64,000 nucleotides of DNA from Brugia malayi (Eukaryota > Nematoda > Chromadorea > Rhabditida > Onchocercidae). Where the stretch lies: positions 10,574,649 to 10,638,648 of the forward strand of contig NW_025062477.1 of the NCBI RefSeq assembly GCF_000002995.4. The letters are read 5' to 3'. The notes under the pieces are model-generated. The model saw only the letters and a program-made list of their open reading frames with translations. It was not told the origin of the DNA and did no database searches. Within the stretch, counting starts at the first letter, position 1, and each line of letters opens with the position of its first letter. The position numbers and the translations under genes were made by a program. Positions 36,599-51,100 of this stretch are shown in pieces.

Positions 36599-39014
36599 TG
36601 AATATTTAAAATGATTGGTAGTATAAATTAAAAATACAAATGTAAACTTACATCTTTAACTGTATTAATGTGACGTTGTATAAATCGTACACCTTTTGCT
36701 AATAACTGCTTCTTCATCCATGGTATATATTTACCACCTTCTGTTGTATATGTTGTAAAATGTATCGCAAAAACACGATCAATTTCACCTTGATTAGCAA
36801 ATTGTTGCATTTCATTCTCACGAAGATAACGAAAATTGTAAACAATATCACCATAAATTTCATCCTTTAAAATAATTTCAATATAATTTTAGCAAAATTT
36901 ATTTTGATAAATTTTGACATACTTTAGGAAAAAACAAATAAACATAGAGCACTAATTTGGTTTTAAAAACTCATTAATTTTGATATATTTCAAAAAAAGA
37001 AAAAAAAAACAATAATTTTTGATATATTCTTTTAAAAAAAAGCATAATTTTGGTGCAATCTAAAAAATTAAGCATTAATTTTGGCGAATTCCACAAATCA
37101 AAAATAAATTTTATAGGAAAAAAAAAAATTAAATTATAGAACTTGTTCAACAAGTTCTGTCAAATTTGTTGATAAAATATATCCGGATAACAAATTAACA
37201 CCAGAGATTTCACCACCATATTCTCGAAATAATTTAGCATAACGATTAAATGAACGTTTTCCATAAGCTCTGAAAAAGAAAAAAAAAAAAATTAAAAATT
37301 AAAAACAAACAAGAAGGAACATAGAAAGTGATGAACTTTTATTTCGAAAAAAACAAATTTATAATTTTTTTTTTTTTAATTGCTAAAAATAGTGAATATA
37401 ATTCATTATTTAATATACTAACTATAATTTATTAGAAATAATAAAATGATTTAGATAAAGCTTAAAATGAAAATAAACAACGAATGGAATTCAAAATATT
37501 TCAATACATGAGATGCATCAAAAGAGTTCGTAAATTATTGAATTGTAAAATCATTTGAAATAGAATTTTACTGCAAGTATTTCTCCCTTTTACTAAAGAA
37601 TCATATCAGGAATAAAGGAACAAAATCCCTTCTATCAATCTGACATATATATATATTCTACAGATCACAAACTTTAATCTTTTTTCGCTATTTTTCTTTT
37701 TTTTTTTTTCTAATTTGTTGTAATATTTTTGATTGCAAATCGATTTAACAAAATAAATAACATCTTACCATTATTTAATAGAAAAAATTCAAAAATTTTT
37801 ATTAAATCTTTTAAATTTTCACTCAAAATTCACACCTTTCATAGAGATAGGTAAATATTGCATAATTAATTGCAATTGCTTAAACTATTCTAATGATTAG
37901 ATAAAAGTGAATTTTCTAACTAAATTCGTATGAACATTAAAATTCATTTAAAATACTGTTTATTTATCATCTTCCTTTATTAATGATACGATCGGAACTA
38001 GTACTAGTAAAATAAAATAGATTCACCTAATTATCTCAATTATACATAATTCATTAACTATTTCAATGCATTATTATGTAAAGAAAGAAATAAAAAAGAA
38101 TGAAAACATTCACATTATGCAATAAAAATAGTCATTAATAAATGGAATTAATTAATTGAATAATTTATAATAATAGATAAAAATAAAAGCAAAAAAAAAA
38201 AAAACATGGAATGAAAGATATAATAATCAAAGTTTTAAATCAATGGTTATTATTTAAAGATTTTAGTTGAGATATTGAACAATTCTTGCTTTTAAAAAAA
38301 AAAAAAAAAAAAGGAATCATATAGTAACAAACCTGTTTTGAAATGTATCAATTCGAAATAAGCCAGCAGGACCAAAACTAACAGTTTGCTCAAATGGCAC
38401 ATTATGAAAGACGGTTATATTAAGACTTGGATCACGTTCAATTAGCGCTAAAGCTGATGATACTCCAGATGAACCTTCACCAATAATTGCCACAGATGTA
38501 TGATGGCCAATTTCTCGACAATTCATTAGTACTTTAAATAAAAAAAAATTTTTTTTTTATTTTAATTTTATTTTTTGTTATTTCTAATAAATATAACTAA
38601 TTTTTTTTTTCATTTTCATCAATATTTAATCAATTGCTAGAATTAAACAGTAATTTCATTCAATTTTTCATCAGCTAAAATCTATTTTGCTATTTTACAA
38701 TTCATTTAGCTTCCATCATTTTGGCGCACTTGTACTTAATATTATAATTACCCTTAAAATATATAAAATGAAGTAATTTCTTGCATTCATATAAAAAAAT
38801 TGGCCAAATTAATTAAGTTACTCTTTGCTAAATAATATTAATAACTTTTGGATAATTTTTAAAATATTCAAAAAAAAAAAAAATTTCTTTTTTCCTTATT
38901 CAGCAAATGTCTCATCAAATATAATAATATTAAGAAAATAAAATAAAATTTACAAAAGAAAAAAGAATTTCACAAACCTATAGTCATTGCAATAAGTAAT
39001 ATCAGCAGATGCAT
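33890..39014 (-). CDS. D-aspartate / D-amino-acid oxidase, secretory form
   Basis: FAD flavoenzyme that deaminates D-amino acids to 2-oxo acids with release of peroxide and ammonia. Exons: 38978-39014, 38333-38531, 37143-37269, 36652-36864, 35864-35974, 35269-35330, 35057-35174, 34413-34535, 33890-34009; 1110 nt, 369 residues, all phases closing. The FAD Rossmann motif is [18 protein letters not shown]. Also seen are [23 protein letters not shown], the substrate-side [13 protein letters not shown], and the family C-terminal signature [18 protein letters not shown]. The first 37-nt exon encodes [12 protein letters not shown], a signal-peptide-like leader, and the C-terminus (NINHE) lacks the SKL-type peroxisomal signal usual for the family. 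C. elegans has several DDO paralogues, one (DDO-3) reported as secreted. An alternative start at 38526 would give a cytosolic form. D-Asp versus neutral D-amino acid preference cannot be settled by eye. Confidence 0.88.
36542..36598. repeat. (AAT)n microsatellite in oxidase intron
   Basis: About 19 perfect ATA/AAT units within the intron between the exons at 36652-36864 and 35864-35974. Confidence 0.9.
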
Positions 39015-42000
39015 TTTATCAAAATATTCGTAGAAATATAAATGTAAAAGAAAAAAAAAATAAAGAATGCCTTCTTGCTTCCTATCACTCACTAAAGTAA
39101 AATAATTTTTAAAAAAAGAAAAAAAAAAAACAGCGAAAATATTCTTATGGACGTAAAAGAAAAGAAAGAAAAAAAAAAAAAAAATTGCTATCAATGCAAC
39201 AGGTCTTTTCGGTAAGCTTTTATTCGAACTTCATAAAAAAAGAAAAAGAAAAAACCTGTTATAATCATGATAGTTTTAATCTGATTGATTGAGTAAAATT
39301 TGAAAAATTTTTTTTATATCACACCAGCAGACAGATTAATCTTGAAAATCAAACAAAAAAAAAAAAAAAATGAACAAATGCTTGTAAGTTATTCATTCAT
39401 TCAGTTAGCTGAAGCCAAATGCAAAAAATAAAAAATTGGTTTTTGAGAAAAATTTTTGAAACAATTGTCAATCAAGCATAAATTGGAATGTTTTTTTTTT
39501 TTTTTTTTGTTATTTCTTGCGTAAATATGAGATTTTAATAAAAAAAAAAACATATATGAAAAAGAAATCAAAAAGAAAAAGATAAGAATGTTTATCACAA
39601 AGGTTTAAAAAGAGTCTAAAAGTTACATTAAAATTAAGAATTAAATATTTGATTAAATAATTATCGGAAATGAAGGAAAAATATTTGAAAATAAAATTTT
39701 CCATGGTAAAGTGCATTTGATAATTTAATCAGCTAAAGCAAATGTAACGAAACATCCTTTGGGATTGTATATATAACATATAAAGTTAATGTATAAATTT
39801 AGATTAAATATATTATTTCAAGAATTTAATAAATATATTACTATAATATTCATCCTGTATGTATTCAGAAGTAAATAACGTATGCATCATGTTTAGATGG
39901 ATAAATACATTTGGGAATGAATGAAAACTATGAATATTATTAAATATAATTTAAAAATTAATTTAAACAATACGATTGTTTAAATTATTATAAATAAATA
40001 AATAAATCATAAAATATGCTATAAACGCGATAAAAATAAGTTTAAATAACCAATTGTAACATTAAATTTAAATTAACTAATATCTGAAGAGAAAAAAAAA
40101 GACTTCAAAATCAACTTAAAGATCAATTAAAATGATAGAAGTTTTTTTCATATAAAATTTAATTAAGCATAAGAATTCCGCATTAGATTTAATAAAAATA
40201 ACAATTATAACAATTAATAATTAATGATAACATATAGTAATAATAACAATAATAAGAATAACAATAGTAATTAATGATAACAATAATTAATAATAAATAA
40301 TAATTAATATTAATAACAACAGCAAAATAATAATAGAAAATAATATGAGTAATAGCAATATGGTAGTAATTCAAAATAAGGAGAGAGAAAAAATGAAGAA
40401 AAACCGGTGAGTTAAGAAAAAAGCTTATTTTCAAATGTTTTAACAAAACATCTGATGAGAAAAAGAAAAACCAGCAAATCAAATAGTAGAAATGGTGATG
40501 GATGGTATAGCGGAAATCGAAGTAGAAGTAAAGAGTCGTAGAAGAAGAATGAAAATGGAAGAAGGATGACAAAAAAAAAAAAAAAAAAACGAAAGAAAAG
40601 TAAATTCCAAAAATACCGAAAATTTTTACTGATCATTAATAACCATAGTATCATGAATATGGTAGCATGTGTGGTAATGATAATAACTATTTGTCATCAC
40701 ATAACACTAATAATCAATAAAAACAATGGATAATAATTAGTAAGAAAAGTAATAATTAATAATAAAGATAAAAAAAAAAAAATTAATAGTAACAATAAAT
40801 TTAAAATACAAATAGACACAAAGCAATTTCGAATTTGATTATAAATTTGGAACAAATATATCAATTAATTTATCAAACTGTATAATTGCTATAATTTGCC
40901 TCAATTTCAGTGATATCTCGGTACAATTGATATTTAAAATGAATATCTGTAAAATGATCAAGAGCAAGTTATGATAATAAACATAAAATAAAGTGCAATT
41001 TAATAAATATTAAAAGAATCATTTTTTATTTATAAATGTGAATCTCACAAAAAGTTAAAAAAAAGAAATGAAAGATTACTTTATAGAAAAATTGCTTTTT
41101 CCAATAATATTTTATAGTAATTGAAATGAGCAAGATTAAATATCAGTTATCAGTTATTAAAGATGAAAAAAAGATGAGATAGCAACGGAAGAATTTTTAT
41201 TATAAAATTTCATTAAACTAAAACAGAAATTTCAGTATGGTATAAAACATTAAAAAATTTTCACCTTTCCGTTCATTTAATCTGTTTTGCTACCATAAAA
41301 AATAAAAAAAAATCTCCTAAAATTAAAATCAAACTAATTTTGCTAACAACTTGAAGAAGCATAACTAATTTATGACTTACAGTAATAATAATAACAATAA
41401 AACCAATAATAATTAATAATGATAATAACAATAGTAATAAAAAACACCAATAATTGTTATAAAAAAGTGAAGGTAGTAAAGAAACAAAGAAATGGAGTAT
41501 GTAGAGAAGAGAGATGATAATTAGAATTCAACGAGAAGATGGATCATCGAATGAAACAAATGAAGGAAACAAACAAATAAATTAGGTCTCAACATATAAT
41601 CGTCGAAATCATTCAGTGACAAATATTCATTCATTTAATGTAAAATATAGAAAATAAAATTTACTAAAAAAAAAAAAAAAAAATGTCTAAACTATTAAGA
41701 AATGAAACAAAGAATAGAAGCAATAAAATAAAATCAACCAATTCAAATTAAGGAAAAGAAAAATCACAAAAAAGTCAAAAAAAAAAAACTTATTCATCAT
41801 TTTTCTCATCATTTCATTTTATTTTTATCTTAATTTCTGTTTAAATCTCGAAGATGAATTTAAATTTTTGGTTAAAAATCCACGAATAATAATCGCGGAT
41901 CTTTTGTATAATTAATGAGTAGCTAAAATTGAATGGTATTTAAAGAAAGTGAATATAGGATTATACGAAATAGCAAAATGTAAACATTTAGAAGATAGAT

Positions 42001-44245
42001 AAATCTGCCGTATTCAGTGAATTAATTCAATTTGCTTCTAAACCAAATGTCGCATTTTCCATTTCATTTCATTTTGATGATAATGAATAAAGTTCTCATA
42101 GATTGGTTGCATTTTTTTTAATAATAAACGAAAATTTTCATAGAATATAAATATCTCCTATGTTTTTCCATAGAATAAGGTAAGTATTTAAAATTTAATT
42201 ACATTAATAAAATATTGTTTACTCATTACATTAATGCTGATAAAAAGTACAATGAATAAGCAATGATGTAATAGCAAAGAATGAGAGAAAATTTGATTAA
42301 ATAAATATGTGAACATATAAAAACTATTTAAGTAAGAATAAATCATAAATGGATACTTGAGGAATTAATTTTTGATGTGGAATAAATTAAAAAGCTAAAC
42401 TATATAAATTTGAGCTATTCACCACAACACTAACGTAATTCGCAAATATAAATATTTGCATAATGAATACTTAAAATTCTCTATGATTTAAAGAAGTAGT
42501 ACAAAAGTAATCTAACAAATTATAACAAATTATTCAGAAAATAAAAAAAAAAAAAAAACTAATTGCTACATTTTCTCTGTTTTCGTTTTTTTTCCCTTTT
42601 TTTTTTTCACTTATCTTATACGAATAAATTGTTATAATTTGTTTGGAAAAATAAAAAAGAATAATATTAATTCAAATAAAAAAAAGAAAAAAACTGTAAA
42701 TCTTTCTTAATTAGAAAAAACAACCTTCTTATTTTTTATGAAAGAAAATTTATGAAATTTCTTATTGTAAAATTAAGAAAGAATTCAATATGCATGTTAA
42801 TTGTTTAACTATCCCTTTCATCTTCTTTTTCTCCATTATTTAAGATCCATTTGACATTTAAATATGCTTCTGATTAACAAAAAGATTTTTTTTACCATTT
42901 CACTTGAATTACTAACAACTATTATTAATTGATGTATCCCTTTTCTTTTTTTTTGTGTGTACATGTATGTAGGTATGTGTGTATGTGTGTGTGTATGTAT
43001 TTATGTATGTATGTATGTATACATGTATGCATGTATGCAACTAATTATGTATGCATGTAAAAAGAATTATAAATGAAAGAGTGAAATCTTTGAAACTGGA
43101 TTAAATGTGTGTGTGTCATTAAAAGATAATAGTTGACAGCATGTTAATCGATATCAACAGATAAAATGATAGAAGAAAAATTCAAGTAATATTTCGAGGG
43201 ATAAAATTTATCCTAAACAAAAAAAAAAAAAAATTTTTTTTTAAAAAAAAAAAAAAAAAAAAAGATGTGATAAAAAATAAGGGTTTAATATTTTGGTTGC
43301 TAGCTGTAAAGATTATAAAAGTATACAATAAGACAATCATATGACTTTACATAATTGTATTATAATTTTGTAAGTTTTAAGCTGTTATGTATAAATAAGC
43401 TTTAAAATTTATAGATAAAATATACCTCATTGAATTATGTTTCCATCAGAATTCCCATCCATTACAGTTGACTGAAAATCCTGAAAAACTAATGCTTAGT
43501 GCATGACAGTGGTACAGGTATATTTCAATAATAAGTAAATAGTTTGAATTTAAGTATTAATGACTGAAAAGTGTCAAATTACTAATTTAGAAATAAAAAA
43601 ATGATTTAAGAATTAACACATATTTAAAATTACCTTTCTTGCAGTGTATATTCAAACTGAAACTGAAGTTACATTTGAAATAATTCGTCAATAAGTTATT
43701 AGTTATAAGTAGTTTAGTAATTTAGAAATAAATTAAAAGCATAAATCTAATTTCTTTTAACACTATTTTATAGAAGTAGAAAATTTATAGCGTCATATCG
43801 TAATTCAAATAAAAAATTTTCCCATAATTTACCATTATTTGTCATTGCAATCAGATTGTGCAAAGCAAGAAATGATCAAAATTTCGACTTTTATTCATTC
43901 AATATTATTGCTAATTAGAATCAAACAGGAATAACACGAAGTAAAAATGGAGCAAAATGAGAAGCGATGAATATGTAGTAATTGATATTTCATGTTTACC
44001 GCATACTACTAAGAAAATTACTGAACAGGATTCTGATTTTTCAAGATTTTTGAGAAAAAAAAAAGGAAAAAACCCTAGATTTACATCAGAAAAGAATCAG
44101 AATCAAGCAATTAAACGGAGTGACAATCAATTAGCTTCCTGACATTAAACAGTTTCACCAAAAAGGAAAAAAAAAAAATCGGCAAAAAAATAAATAAAAA
44201 GCGACATCTCATTGCCTATATAAAACGATATGATACATAACAAAA
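39015..44245. other. Gene-poor intergenic block
   Basis: Five kilobases of A/T-rich DNA with many homopolymers, AAT-type degenerate repeats around 40,190-40,350 and 41,380-41,450, and a (TATG)n/(TG)n tract at about 42,953-43,045. No exon with splice sites and family resemblance was found on either strand. It contains the upstream region of the D-aspartate oxidase gene and the 3' flank of TAF11. Confidence 0.5.
42953..43045. repeat. (TATG)n / (TG)n compound microsatellite
   Basis: Alternating TGTG and TATG/CATG units with several GTATGTATG runs. Simple sequence only. Confidence 0.85.
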
Positions 44246-46493
44246 TTATATGAAAGGATTTCGGCGAGATCCATAAGGCGGAAAAAGTTTGCCCTTTTCT
44301 CTCAATTGATCATATGCTATTTGAATGTGATGTGGCTTCAATGGCTCACCCTCTTCTCCCATCCGTTCGCGAATGTCTAATGCTAAAATATTACCATCTT
44401 AAGACTTTGGCTTTTGAAAATTAGAAAGTACACAGATATCAAAGATAAAGATTATAAAACCCAACTAAATTTAGTAAAAAATCCACGAATAATTAAAACG
44501 CACATTCAAAACAATGGGAAAAATATTCAAAAAAAAAAAAAAAAAAAGCAATAGAAAAAAAGCAATGGAACAAATATTTTTTCAAAAAAAAAAAAACAAT
44601 AGAACCTTCTTCGACAAGTTCCCCAGCGAATACTTTGGCAAGTCCCGCGACAGCTATTATAACATTATGTCCAGGTGTGACACCCGTTGCTTGATGAATA
44701 AGCTAAACTTTTCCTTTTACTATTTATTACGCAAAATAATTAAAGAAATTTTTTCCAAATTGCTTTCTTTTTATATAAGCGATAAAATTTTTGGATAAAG
44801 TAATATTATAAAAAGGGATATTATAAGACCATAGGAATATTATAAATATAAAATTTGAATGAATTCGTGATAATAAAATAAATGAATTAATATTTCTGAT
44901 AAAAATAAAATTTAATAAAATTTTTGATAGAAGAAAAATGCACTTTTCGAATTGCACTTTTCGGAAAAGATGAACGTCGGAAGCATTCGTAACGTGCCAA
45001 CTGTTCAGACGAAAAATTAGCTACCAATATCCTACAAATAATCACAAAGAATAATTACTACAGCATGTGGAAGAAAGAGATAGTTGGATCAAAGGTAACC
45101 TTACTACCGTGTTTTATTCCTTTTGGAAAATGATGTGCTTGAATCACTTTCTTAAAATCGTTATATGGATCGAAGATTGAGGAATAAAATAAATAAAATT
45201 GTTATCTATAATTACTGCATTTTTTGACGCAAGATTTCATCTTGTCTACTTAATTTTCTCGGCTGCAAAGCAGCTTCATTTTGCTCGTCATCGGAATTTT
45301 CGGTTTCAGGAGAATTCCCTCTACTCGGTCCTGCTCTCTGCAATTTATGTATCATTGTTGCCACGACTGAAATGACGTGATGATCCAGCTTTGATGAATT
45401 TTTTTTTTCTATTTTTCTTTAATATTATTTTCATCTTCCTTCATTTTCTATAACACACTTCATCATCATCTTTCATGCTTTCCGCAATAATAAAAATAAA
45501 AATCACTTTGATAAAATATTTTTAACGACATCAAAATAAAGTAGCAATTAGACTACTTACTGATGCATCCTTAATGCCTGTCTTTTCATTATCTCTAACA
45601 TTTTCTGCAAAATGGACATTCAATCCACTCTTTAAGTTTGATGAACCTGCTGCAGAAGAAGAGGCTAGAGATGAATTCTTCGATACAGCATCCATTGTAG
45701 TAAAATCTGCAGGGTCTAACTGAAACGTTAAAATGTATCTTTATTATCAAATGCCTTTTATAATAACTTTATTATTTGCTTTCGATCTAACAACATTTGA
45801 CTTACTACTCTTCCAAATCCTTTAACATTTCCCTCTCCCCAAAACAGCAATTGTTATAATTCATACTAAACCAAATAGCGGATCGTCCAGTAATTCGATT
45901 GCATGAAGAGGTAGCTCTCCCTTGCTAGTTTTAACCGGTATACCATCTGTACCAATATCATTATCAGATTTTCTTTTCACACTCGATGACTGCTAAAAAT
46001 TTTATACAATAATGAAAAAAAAAAAAAAAAAAAAAAAACATTAAAACCATTTGCTTTGTAGAACAGACAAATATAAAACAAAAAGATAATTGAGGCAATC
46101 TGCTACGAGATTTAATAATTATTACAGATTTAATAAATCTCACGTAATATTAATAATGATCTTTTCAAGTATTCAAATCATGACTTCAGGAGATAACTTG
46201 TAAATCATCGGTAAATGAAGATTGCTAACTAAATACTTTCTGCAGAAAAATGAAATAGAAATATAAAAACCGTTTTTTTGAGTACAGAAATATATATTAA
46301 TTATTCATCATTATATGATGCACAAACAGATAATTAATGAATTGAAAAAAATGAAACTAGCCACTTTTACTTCTGATACTGATGCCTCATTTTCGGCGCA
46401 ACTCTCTTTTGCATCCGACTTTTTCTCCTCATCATTATCATCACTATCGCTCAATTCACCCAAAAGATCAGCAACATCTGCCCAGTCAGCCAT
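44246..46493 (-). CDS. taf-11: TFIID subunit 11 (TAF11)
   Basis: Histone-fold subunit of TFIID that pairs with TAF13. Exons: 46371-46493, 45867-45992, 45561-45719, 45216-45337, 44944-45031, 44606-44702, 44246-44382; 852 nt, 283 residues, all phases closing. The N-terminal 190 residues are acidic and Ser-rich (MADWADVADLLGELSDSDD at the start). The C-terminal TAF11 histone fold is unmistakable: QKMQILVANFSSEQLARYE, FRRSSFPKSAIRKLI, TGVTPGHNVIIAVAGLAKVF and AGELVEEALDIRERMGEEGE, then PLKPHHIQIAYDQLREKGKL. Human TAF11 has FSEEQLNRYE, FPKAAIKRLI and VVEEALDVCEKWGE at the same places. The fold is followed by a short basic tail PPYGSRRNPFI. Confidence 0.9.
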
Positions 46494-48161
46494 TCTGAAA
46501 ATTCCTTACTCAAAACTGCTTGTTAATTAATGGCAACTTCATCATTTATTTGCTATAAAATAAAAAAAACAAATGTACACCCACAAGTCTTAAGTTGTAA
46601 AATTAAAATTTACTTAGATTTTTTGAAACTATTCTATTCATACATCTGTATACGAGAATACCAATGCATCATCAAAATTAATCATCAAACTGCTTACGCT
46701 GAAAAATCATTAACAAATGCCACATGCTTGCTAATCAGTGTACCGATAATTAAAAAAAAGAGTTTAAAAAAATTCGATCATAACAAATTCCACATGTCTT
46801 TTTATCCCTATTTTTAAACTTATTAAGAAAAGAGATATGCTCGATTATTATTCGTAGCTTTTAATTTCAACAAGTGATCATTTTATGTTTGTTCCAAAAA
46901 TTCTTCTTATAATCTTTAATTCATTTCATTTTTTTCCTTTTCAAACATACATGAAATAATATTTGTTCATCATAAAACTAAGAAAAAAAGTGTCAAGGTG
47001 AGTTTTTGAATTAAAATTTAATGAATTTGCTAAAATAACAACCAATATAAGGGATGAAAAAAATGGGATAAGAAAAATCAGTTATAAAACAAAATCGCAT
47101 TCTGACGTTAAACCGATGGAAGCATAATTATACAATTTGCGAAATGCAAATTGTTATTTCCTGTAGCTAAGATGGCTTTATGATGGTGGTATAATAGTTT
47201 GCTTTGGCGAAGTAAAACAAATATGTAGGAATTAGTTTTTACTTAGAATGGCATAAAGTTAGTTCTTAAATAATTGATTAAAATTTAATACTTTAACTAA
47301 ATTATTTTGTAAATTAATGCTTACTTTTATTCATTTTTGGATATTTTTAAATATTATTTTTTTTAGCAGTTATATTTTGCAATATTCTATACAATTTAAA
47401 ATTTCCATTTATAATTTGTAACTTCAATTGCTTTGAAGGAAAATGAAAATGAATTTTACTGCTATCATGTATTATCAATTATTTTATGTATAGCTGTTCT
47501 CTTTTTTTTTTTTTTTTTTTTAATTATAATTGATTCAGCATTGGATGTGATGAATTTTAGATTTTGATAATGGATATTGAAAGAAATTTCAATCAAATTT
47601 TACATGAAGAGTTGAATTAAGTATATTTTATTATTCATAGAGGAATTAAGTATATATTTTATTATTATTATATTATTCAATTAAGTATATTTACTATTAT
47701 TCATTTATTATTATTATTATTCATTAACGTTTATTTCCTTCCCGAATTCTTTATTTCATGATTTTAGTCGGATACTATGAATACCAGTACTGCTATTACT
47801 ACTATTAATTACTATTACAATTAATATTAATGATAATAATGGTAATAGTAATAGTAATAATAATAAATAATAGTAATATCAACGACAAGAACAACAATAA
47901 TAATAGTAATAGACAATAATAATATAATATTAATAATAATAACAATAACAGTAGCAATAATAGCAATAATAACTTGAATTTATTACAGTATCTTTTCCTT
48001 GAATTACAATATCTACATACGATGACCATTTAAACTCAATTTTTTATTAAATTGTGAAAAAAATTTTTGGAGAATTTTTTAAATTCTTTGAATTTTAGCT
48101 TTTATCAATTGCATATATAATTAATCTCCATTTTTGTTTTTTCTTCCAGCATATTATTCAA
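46494..48161. other. Intergenic between divergent TAF11 and RHM-like genes
   Basis: Contains degenerate AAT-type repeats around 47,680-47,970 and T homopolymers. Just before the ATG at 48162 a TTCTTCCAG acceptor is present (ends 48149), suggesting trans-splicing of a leader or a 5'-UTR intron. No other exon seen. Confidence 0.45.
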
Positions 48162-51100
48162 ATGGCTGATGAGTTAAATTTTTTAATCGTTGGTGGTCTC
48201 AGCTATATTGGCTTACACATTATGGAATATTTATTGGAGAAATATCCAAATATTAAACTAACAATTCTTGATTTATCATCGAACACAGCTTGTACAAATG
48301 AAATTTTAAAGAAAGTTGAAAATTATCGCCAACAATGCATTATTGCCATTGGTAGTCCTGGTAATAGTGAATTGGTAAAAAAACTATTAAAGGAACATAA
48401 GGTAAAAGTAATTTTTATTGCACTAATATAAAATGATAATTGTTACATCAATTTATTGAAATTTATCGGAATAATCATTATTAATCTATTTTATTGTTTG
48501 CATCCATAATCTAACTAGAAGTAATGGTAAAATTTTAATTATTTTATTTCAGTTATCCATTATTCGAACAATTATCCAAATGGATAATTTTAAATTAATT
48601 AATGCTGTATTATTTTTTTTAATCAAATCAGACAGTATATTATATCTTGATAAAACTTGCAAATTTTTAAATAATACATAAGAAGAATATTCACTGATCT
48701 AATTTGATTGATATTGTATTTGATATATATATATTTTTAGATTGATATAGTATTTTAAAGACTTTACATAAATATTAATATCATTATTTAAAACTTCAAT
48801 TTTAAAACTTGCTGAATCTTAATCGAAAATTTGAAATTTTTATGAAATTTAATTGAATTAGTATAATTTATTCTTGCGAAATTATCAAAAATTTTAACTG
48901 ATAATGCATAATTGTGAACAGTTTCATAGTGGCTGTATTTCACAAAAAAAAAAAAAAAAAAATCAATATTCTTATCAGTTTAAAATTTCGATAATTCAGC
49001 CAAAAATCAAAAGAAAAGAAACATTTTGCTACTTATGATGATTTGTTTTTTTTTTTTTTTTAATTTATTTTTTGTTACAGATCAATAATGTATTATACAA
49101 CATTTGGAATGATGATGTTAATGATATTACTACCAAAAATGATCATCCAGGATGTTTTCGCAAAACATTATCCTGTATGACACAATTTTTGGAAATTTTA
49201 CGATGCCATGAGAATTTAACAAAATTCATTCTTATTAGTTCGGAAGAAGTAAGCAATTATATTGAAGTAAAAAATTTCTGTAATATTTCATATAAATCAT
49301 TTCTATGTAGTATTATTGTTTTATTTATTTAACATTTGTTGATCTCTAATTTCTGATTACTTAGTTATAATAAAATATGAAAATGCAAAATTTATTTTTT
49401 ACTAAATAAAAAATATTTTTATATAAAACTTTTTTTTTTTTTGACATTTATTTTTGTTTTCTAATCTCTACTTTATGGCAGTAAGAAAAAAGTAAATTTT
49501 CTATATTTTTAGTTAAATAATGTTAAGTTTAGGTTTATGGAAAGCAAACAGTAAAACTGGAGACAATAGCAACAAAACCATGTTCACTTAAAGGAGCAGC
49601 AATTAATGCATGTGAAATGATGCTTCGTTCTTATCTTACTAGTTATCGTTTACCTGCTGTTATTGTACGATTATCAGCAGTTATCTATGGTGGATTAATG
49701 GATGATAATTTATTACTGCAATTAAATCAGGGTAAAATATATTAATGCTTATAAAATATATCGTGAAATATTAAATAATACATAAATTAGTAAATCTCAT
49801 AGCTAATAAAACTTTCATTTATCATCATTTCTGCCATGAATGGTTATTTATAGTCAAAAAATTTCTCTCAAATTTAAACTTTGTTTTTTTTTTTTCCTTA
49901 AATTTCTCCCAAAAATTTGAACATTTAAACAAATTTAAACTTTTGCAGTTGATGATAATGGAAAAAGTGGAACTGTTGGTTTGTTACACATTCGAGATGC
50001 TGTGGTTGGCATAGGATCTGCGTTAGAACACGGACGGATTGGTGAAGTTTATAACATTGGAGGTGAATGTGATTGTTCTCCTGATTTTCTCCAACTTATT
50101 CCAAAGGTTTAGTTTTTAATTTTTATGGGGAAATATGAATAAATGTTTTTCATTTCAATGCTGGAAAGTTTTTTTATTTCTTTTGAACTTATTGTGATTG
50201 GTAAACCATTCAGTAGCCAGTTGCAGTTTCAACGAATTACACTATTCTGTTTGTATAAATTTACATATTTGCCCGTTTTTGTTTGTAAAATAATAATAAT
50301 AATTTCAGCTTAAAAGGGGCGAAATTTCAAGCGATAAAATCAATATTTCACCACTGACAATGCCGTCGACGAAAGCTGAAGTTGAATTGTTTTGGAAAGC
50401 CAAAATTTTGCAATCAGATGGTTTAAATTATGCATTTTAATAGTTAAAAAAAAAGTTTATTAAAATTTCTCAGACGGCTTTTTAAACGATTTCATTTTTA
50501 CTTATCGTTATGCTCTTGCATTTAAGGAATGCGTGAAATAATTGATAAAAATGAAAATCAGCAGAATGAAATGAATAGTGCTAGTACACATAAAATTCTT
50601 ATTTATGGTACTGATTTCGCCTTGAAACGTCTTAGTAGATTAATCGAGAATAAGGTTAGTATATTTTTCTTCTATTAAAATATAAAAGAAATATATTAGT
50701 TTATATGTGGAAATTTTTTTTAAATTTATATGTGAAAATTTTTCTCTTTATAATGAATGAGAAATAATTTTTATTGTAAGCAGTGATTTCAGAAAAGATA
50801 TCTGCCAGAATCAATGCAGAAAGAAGATATTATCATTGCAAATCAGCCAACAGGTGATATTGATATCAACGAAATAATTGATATATCTCCAAGTCACATT
50901 ATTTACATTTTCCTTCCAAATACGGCAGAAGGTCACTATTTTATGTCTAATTAATTGCTTATTCTTCTCATAAAATACTTGATTATCGGTCAGTTATTAG
51001 GTTTTAATCCTGATTATATAATTTGATATTGACATTAACCATCTAATTGATATTACAGATTTTATAAACGATTCTAGATTTAAGAATATTGTAGAATGCT

